DNA of 64,000 nucleotides, taken from contig NZ_FNQT01000001.1 in assembly GCF_900107665.1 (NCBI RefSeq), positions 846,398 through 910,397 of the forward strand. The letters run 5' to 3'. The first letter of the stretch is position 1. Each line of letters starts with the position of its first letter. The position numbers were made by a program, and so were the translations under genes. This document shows positions 60,519 through 64,000 of this stretch, piece by piece. The stretch is from Haloplanus vescus. GTDB taxonomy: Archaea; Halobacteriota; Halobacteria; Halobacteriales; Haloferacaceae. The notes under the pieces were generated by a model. The model was not told where the DNA came from and did no database searches. It was given only the letters and a program-made list of their open reading frames with translations.

Positions 60519-62227
60519 GTGACGATTGGATGGCTCGGGTGGCCTCGTGGTGGCCGTGGCGTGTCGACCCGGACCCGAACCTCGACCGAGCGCTCACGTA
60601 TCTCGACGCGGGCGTCGACGGCGAGACGCTGGTTCGAGCGGCGTATGTCGTCGCGACGGCCGTGTTCGTCCTCGGCGTCGCAGTCGGGACGGTGCTCGCA
60701 ACCGAAACGACAGTTCGGGTGGGCATCGGCGTGGGTGCAGGTATCGGTGCGGTCGGTCTCGCAGTCCCAGTCGCCGCGCGCCACGGCCCGCCGTTTCTGG
60801 CGACGATGGCGCGGACGCGGGCGCTGGGGGCGGCGGCGTCGCTCATCGGCCGGGCCGCGCTTCGGCTTCGAATCGACCCGACGGTCGAGCGTGCCGCGGC
60901 GTTCGCCGCCGATTCGGGGACTGGCGCGCTCGCTGCGAGTCTCGAGGCACACGTTACCCGCGCGGCCGGAACGCCACGGAGTGGGTTCGAGCGGTTCGCA
61001 CGGGAATGGCAGGAGGACTTCCCGGCGCTGGAGCGGTCGGTCGCCCGACTCGGCGCCGCCGCGTCCGCGCCGCCTGCGGAGCGGGAGCGACAGCTGGACC
61101 GCGCCGTCGAGGCGTCGCTCGATGGCGTCCGGGACGAACTGGCGTCGTTCACGAGCGACATCAGGGGCGCCGTGACCGGGCTGTACGCGTTCGGCGTCCT
61201 CCTCCCGCTCGCGCTGGTCGGCGTGCTCCCCGCCGCCCGAGCGACGGGAGTCAGGCTCTCAATCCCCGTTCTCACGGTCCTATACGACGGTCTGCTCCCC
61301 GTCGGAGTGACGGTGGCGGGAGCGTGGCTGCTGGCTCGTCGCCCCGTCGCCTTCCCGCCGCCGCGAATCACGCGCGACCACCCCGACGTACCGAGTAGTC
61401 GGGTGGTCCCCGTCGCTGGCGGCGCAGTCGCGGCCGTCGGCAGCGGGGGCGTCGCCCTCCACGCCCTCGACCCGTGGACGGCGCCTATCGCTGCGGTCGG
61501 ACTCGGATGCGGAGTCGCACTCGTCCTCGACGCTCGCGAAGCAAAGCAGGTGGCCGAGCACGTCGAAGCGGTCGAAGCCGAGTTACACGATGCCTGCTAT
61601 CTCGTGGGGCGTCGGGTCGCCGCGGGCGACGCCGTCGAAACGGCACTCACCGACGCCGCCGAACGGGTTCCCGGTGCGACCGGGACGCTCTTCGACGAGG
61701 TCGCCCGCCGCCAACGACGACTCGGCGTGCCGGTCGGCGAGGCGTGCGCGGACGCAGTCGAGACGGTCCCGAGCCAGCGACTGCGAGAGGTGGCGTCGCT
61801 GTTCGACCTTGCAGCAGTCGAGGGGCAGCCGGCCGGTGACGCGTTGGTGTCGACCGCCGAGCACATCGAGGAGCTCGGCCGGGTCGAGCGTGCGGCGCGG
61901 CGCGACCTCTCGCGACTGACCGATACCCTCTCGAACACGGCGGCGGTCTTCGGGCCGGTCGTGGGGGGAACGACCGTCGCGCTGTCCGCCCGGGTCGCCC
62001 GAGAGGGGACGGCGGCGCAGTTCGGCGCCAGCGCGCTCCCGACGGCCCACCTCGGCCTCGTCGTCGGCGCGTACGTCCTCTGGCTAGCCGTCGCGCTCAC
62101 CGTCCTCTCGGTCGGGTTGACGCGCGGCCTCGACCGGACGCTCGTCGGGCACCGCGTCGGCGTCGCGCTGTCGCTCGCCACGCTCTGTTACCTCGCGGCG
62201 TACGTCGGCGCGGGACTCTTCCTCTGA
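60515..62227 (+). CDS. Secretion/pilus membrane platform protein (T2SS F family)
   Basis: 570 residues from ATG 60515. About eight membrane segments in two T2SSF-like halves: FVLGVAVGTVLATE to VAARH, then GLYAFGVLLPLALVGVL; second half DACYLVGRRVAAGDAVETAL near 362-381, and the last helices VGAYVLWLAVALTVLSVGL and LCYLAAYVGAGLFL. Shorter than PilC3 and less like it than expected for a close paralogue. Partners the ATPase before it. Confidence 0.88.
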   Translation: MSDDWMARVASWWPWRVDPDPNLDRALTYLDAGVDGETLVRAAYVVATAVFVLGVAVGTVLATETTVRVGIGVGAGIGAVGLAVPVAARHGPPFLATMARTRALGAAASLIGRAALRLRIDPTVERAAAFAADSGTGALAASLEAHVTRAAGTPRSGFERFAREWQEDFPALERSVARLGAAASAPPAERERQLDRAVEASLDGVRDELASFTSDIRGAVTGLYAFGVLLPLALVGVLPAARATGVRLSIPVLTVLYDGLLPVGVTVAGAWLLARRPVAFPPPRITRDHPDVPSSRVVPVAGGAVAAVGSGGVALHALDPWTAPIAAVGLGCGVALVLDAREAKQVAEHVEAVEAELHDACYLVGRRVAAGDAVETALTDAAERVPGATGTLFDEVARRQRRLGVPVGEACADAVETVPSQRLREVASLFDLAAVEGQPAGDALVSTAEHIEELGRVERAARRDLSRLTDTLSNTAAVFGPVVGGTTVALSARVAREGTAAQFGASALPTAHLGLVVGAYVLWLAVALTVLSVGLTRGLDRTLVGHRVGVALSLATLCYLAAYVGAGLFL

Positions 62228-62265
62228 CCCCGACTTCAAGTAGGGTGACGGGGCCACGCCGGCCC

Positions 62266-62733
62266 ATGCTCGGACCTCCAGTCGACGCGTGGCACGTCTG
62301 GCTCGGCCTGTCGCTCGCGGGCGTCGTCCTCGTGGGCGTCGGCGCGACGCTGCCGACGGCGCCGCCGCCCGCCGCAGCGTCGGCCGCCGACACGGTCGAC
62401 CGACTAGCGGCGACGGAGCGGTCGGCCACAGCCGAACACCCGCTGGACGCGACGGCGATTCGAATCGGAGCGAGCCGCATCGGCCTGCGAAACGATGCCG
62501 GAACGACGCACGCGGCGTTCGCGTTCGGCCCCGTGACACCAGCGACGGGGTCGCAGGCGCTCCGTGCCGTCCTCCGGGGCGCACCGCCGGAGTCGCGGTT
62601 CGAAACGGGCGACGCACTCTGCGAGGCCAGCGCCGAGGCCCGCGCGCAGACGCCGCGCTGGCGTCCCGCCGAGGGCCCGCTAATCGTCCGCCACGTCGTC
62701 TGGGAGGAGTGTGATGTCACACTCGTCGGCTAG
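62266..62733 (+). CDS. Small anchored protein of the pilus-like operon (DUF7283-type)
   Basis: 155 residues. An N-terminal hydrophobic helix (WLGLSLAGVVLVGVGATL) is followed by an outer domain with one CDV and a CEAS cysteine. No class III motif. It overlaps the next gene by about 20 bp. Function unknown; position suggests a structural or assembly subunit. Confidence 0.72.
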   Translation: MLGPPVDAWHVWLGLSLAGVVLVGVGATLPTAPPPAAASAADTVDRLAATERSATAEHPLDATAIRIGASRIGLRNDAGTTHAAFAFGPVTPATGSQALRAVLRGAPPESRFETGDALCEASAEARAQTPRWRPAEGPLIVRHVVWEECDVTLVG

Positions 62734-63112
62734 GGGACAGGTCGAGCCGACCGCCGCGCTCGTCGTCCTCCTCGCGGTGTGTAGCGCCGTGTCGACGTAC
62801 GCGGTCGCACTCGACGGCGCAGGGATGGCAGAACGTCGGAATCTCGCGTCGCCGACGCTCGACCGCGTGACCGACCGACTCGTCACGGGTGGGGTCGCGC
62901 ACACGGAGCGACTGGACCGCGCGCAGGACGCGGGACCGAGCGGCTATCGCTGTCGGGTCACGATTGCGGCGGCGGGCGAGCGCTGGAGCGCGGGACCGAC
63001 GCCGCCCAGTCGGCGGAGAGAGGTGGTCGACACGGCGGTCCGTCGGCTCGGCGTTCGGTTGGCTCCGGGACGGGTCCGTCCGGGTCGCGTCCGGGTGGTG
63101 GTGTGGACGTGA
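62714..63112 (+). CDS. Small pilin-like protein (DUF7285-type)
   Basis: 132 residues from ATG 62714, or a GTG one codon earlier. ARGQVEPTAALVVLLAVCSAVSTYAVAL is a pilin-like N-terminus (RGQVEP before the helix). The outer part is Arg-rich and short. It overlaps its neighbours on both sides. Confidence 0.72.
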   Translation: MSHSSARGQVEPTAALVVLLAVCSAVSTYAVALDGAGMAERRNLASPTLDRVTDRLVTGGVAHTERLDRAQDAGPSGYRCRVTIAAAGERWSAGPTPPSRRREVVDTAVRRLGVRLAPGRVRPGRVRVVVWT

Positions 63113-63966
63113 CGAGTACCGTCCTCGACGGCGTGCTCTGTCTCCTCCTCGTTAGCGCCGCGGTGGTGACCGTCACGACGGCGACGCCGCGTGCGCCAGC
63201 GGGCGAGGGGAACGCACCCGCCACGGCTTCGACGCTCGCGACGACGACGGCGTCGGTGAACTACTCTCTCACGCCGAGAACGGAGACGACGAGCGTCGAC
63301 GTGCCGGACGAAGCGAGCGCGTCCGAGCGCACGGCCCACGGGACGCTCGCCGGACTGCTGGCGCGAGCCGCTGTGAGTCGAACGACGGTCGGCGGCGAAC
63401 GCCTGTGGCACGTGGAGGAGGGGTTCGAGCGCGCTGTCGTCCGTGCCGTCCGGGGCGCGATTCGGACCAACCACACCCAAATCACCGCGACGTGGCGTCT
63501 CCATCGCGGCTCGTCGGTGCGTGGCCGAGTTGTAATCGGCGACCCGCCGCCGCGGGGGCGCACGGTCCACGCGGCGACGCTGGAGGCGCCGAGTGGCCTG
63601 CCACCGACGCGAGCCGCTGCCGTGAACGCTGCTCGCGCACGCGGCGCGAACGGGACGGCGGCCGTCGTCGCACGAAGCGTCGTCGACGGCTGGTTCCCAC
63701 CGACCCGAACCCGAATCGCTGCGGGCGAGTCCTCGGCGTCCGCGTCGCTGGTCCGTCACCGCTACCGTCGCGCCGAACAGGTGCTCGGCGTCACGCACTC
63801 GTCCACGCTCGTCGACGGCGGCGTCGACACCGCCAACGACCGACTCGCCACGGCGCTCGCTGGACGGGTCGAACAGGACCTTCGCTCTCGAAACGCATCG
63901 ACGGTCGAGACGGCCGAGACGGTGCGCGTCGGTCACGTGCGAATCGTCGTGAGGACGTGGCCGTGA
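63109..63966 (+). CDS. Anchored protein of the pilus-like operon (DUF7284-type)
   Basis: 285 residues from GTG 63109, overlapping the previous stop as GTGA; GTG 63103 is a possible earlier start. One N-terminal helix (VLCLLLVSAAVVTVTTA) then an extended extracellular region with NYS, NHT, NGT and NAS glycosylation sites. The last 15 residues are a beta strand RVGHVRIVVRTWP. Role unknown. Confidence 0.72.
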   Translation: MTSTVLDGVLCLLLVSAAVVTVTTATPRAPAGEGNAPATASTLATTTASVNYSLTPRTETTSVDVPDEASASERTAHGTLAGLLARAAVSRTTVGGERLWHVEEGFERAVVRAVRGAIRTNHTQITATWRLHRGSSVRGRVVIGDPPPRGRTVHAATLEAPSGLPPTRAAAVNAARARGANGTAAVVARSVVDGWFPPTRTRIAAGESSASASLVRHRYRRAEQVLGVTHSSTLVDGGVDTANDRLATALAGRVEQDLRSRNASTVETAETVRVGHVRIVVRTWP

Positions 63967-64000
63967 CTCGCCTCGCCGACGACCGGCGGGCGCGGGTGCC
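63963..64000 (+). CDS. Next gene of the pilus-like operon, cut by the window end
   Basis: A GTG at 63963 overlaps the previous stop as GTGA and opens a frame (MTRLADDRRARV) that continues beyond 64000. The overlap style matches the rest of the operon. Only 12 codons are seen, so no family can be named from sequence; by analogy with similar loci a large DUF7286-type protein is expected. Confidence 0.5.
   Translation, partial: MTRLADDRRARV

Overview
The window is about two thirds G+C by eye and almost fully coding. Its proteins are strongly acidic (Asp/Glu rich) and many belong to haloarchaeal families: HalX response regulator, PGF-CTERM surface protein, CetZ, archaeal IPP-type aroA, and a tRNA-Trp whose intron carries a C/D guide RNA. 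This points to a halophilic euryarchaeon (class Halobacteria). Genus cannot be fixed from the sequence alone. All function assignments come from reading the proteins; no database search was run.

Layout. 1-8054 is core chromosome: the end of a sensor histidine kinase, aroA-aroC, a DICT-domain protein, and porA-porB followed by an Lrp-family regulator. 8092-10540 is a low-GC accessory island: an Mrr-like restriction endonuclease with a zinc finger, two orphan genes, and at its right edge the decayed N-terminus of a tyrosine recombinase. 10550-26555 is again core: dinB, a HerA-like ATPase, tpiA, an MBF1-like regulator, a CDP-alcohol phosphatidyltransferase/AK6/hisC cluster, a GMC dehydrogenase with its Tat-type small subunit, FAH hydrolase, MBL hydrolase, OsmC, an APC permease with a TrkA-type partner, a HAD phosphatase, GTP cyclohydrolase III and an aminotransferase. 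26676-32107 is a patchwork of small membrane proteins, a PGF-CTERM surface protein, an AT-rich patch, a rhomboid-like protease, tRNA-Trp and small zinc proteins.

32199-42339 is dominated by a minus-strand type IV pilus biogenesis operon of the pilB3-pilC3 kind: ATPase, membrane platform, then five small proteins with pilin-like or membrane-anchored N-termini, nearly all overlapping by a few bases. A convergent pilin-like protein faces it. 42473-54794 holds a blue-copper lipoprotein, a crcB fluoride channel pair, tatA, peroxiredoxin, HD phosphohydrolase, MscS, CRM-domain protein, RNase P subunit, two glycosyltransferases, a sugar epimerase, Trm56, an SPFH protein and two winged-helix-like proteins.

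55007-64000 ends the window with a phosphodiesterase, a minus-strand CetZ tubulin homologue, and a second, distinct secretion/pilus-like operon on the plus strand running off the right end: coiled-coil protein, anchored protein, ATPase, membrane platform and at least four small membrane-anchored proteins, joined by ATGA/GTGA-type overlaps. The main points for a second look are this divergent second machine beside cetZ, the accessory island with its dead integrase, the tRNA-Trp intron guide RNA with two CCGA D boxes, and several single-gene oddities.
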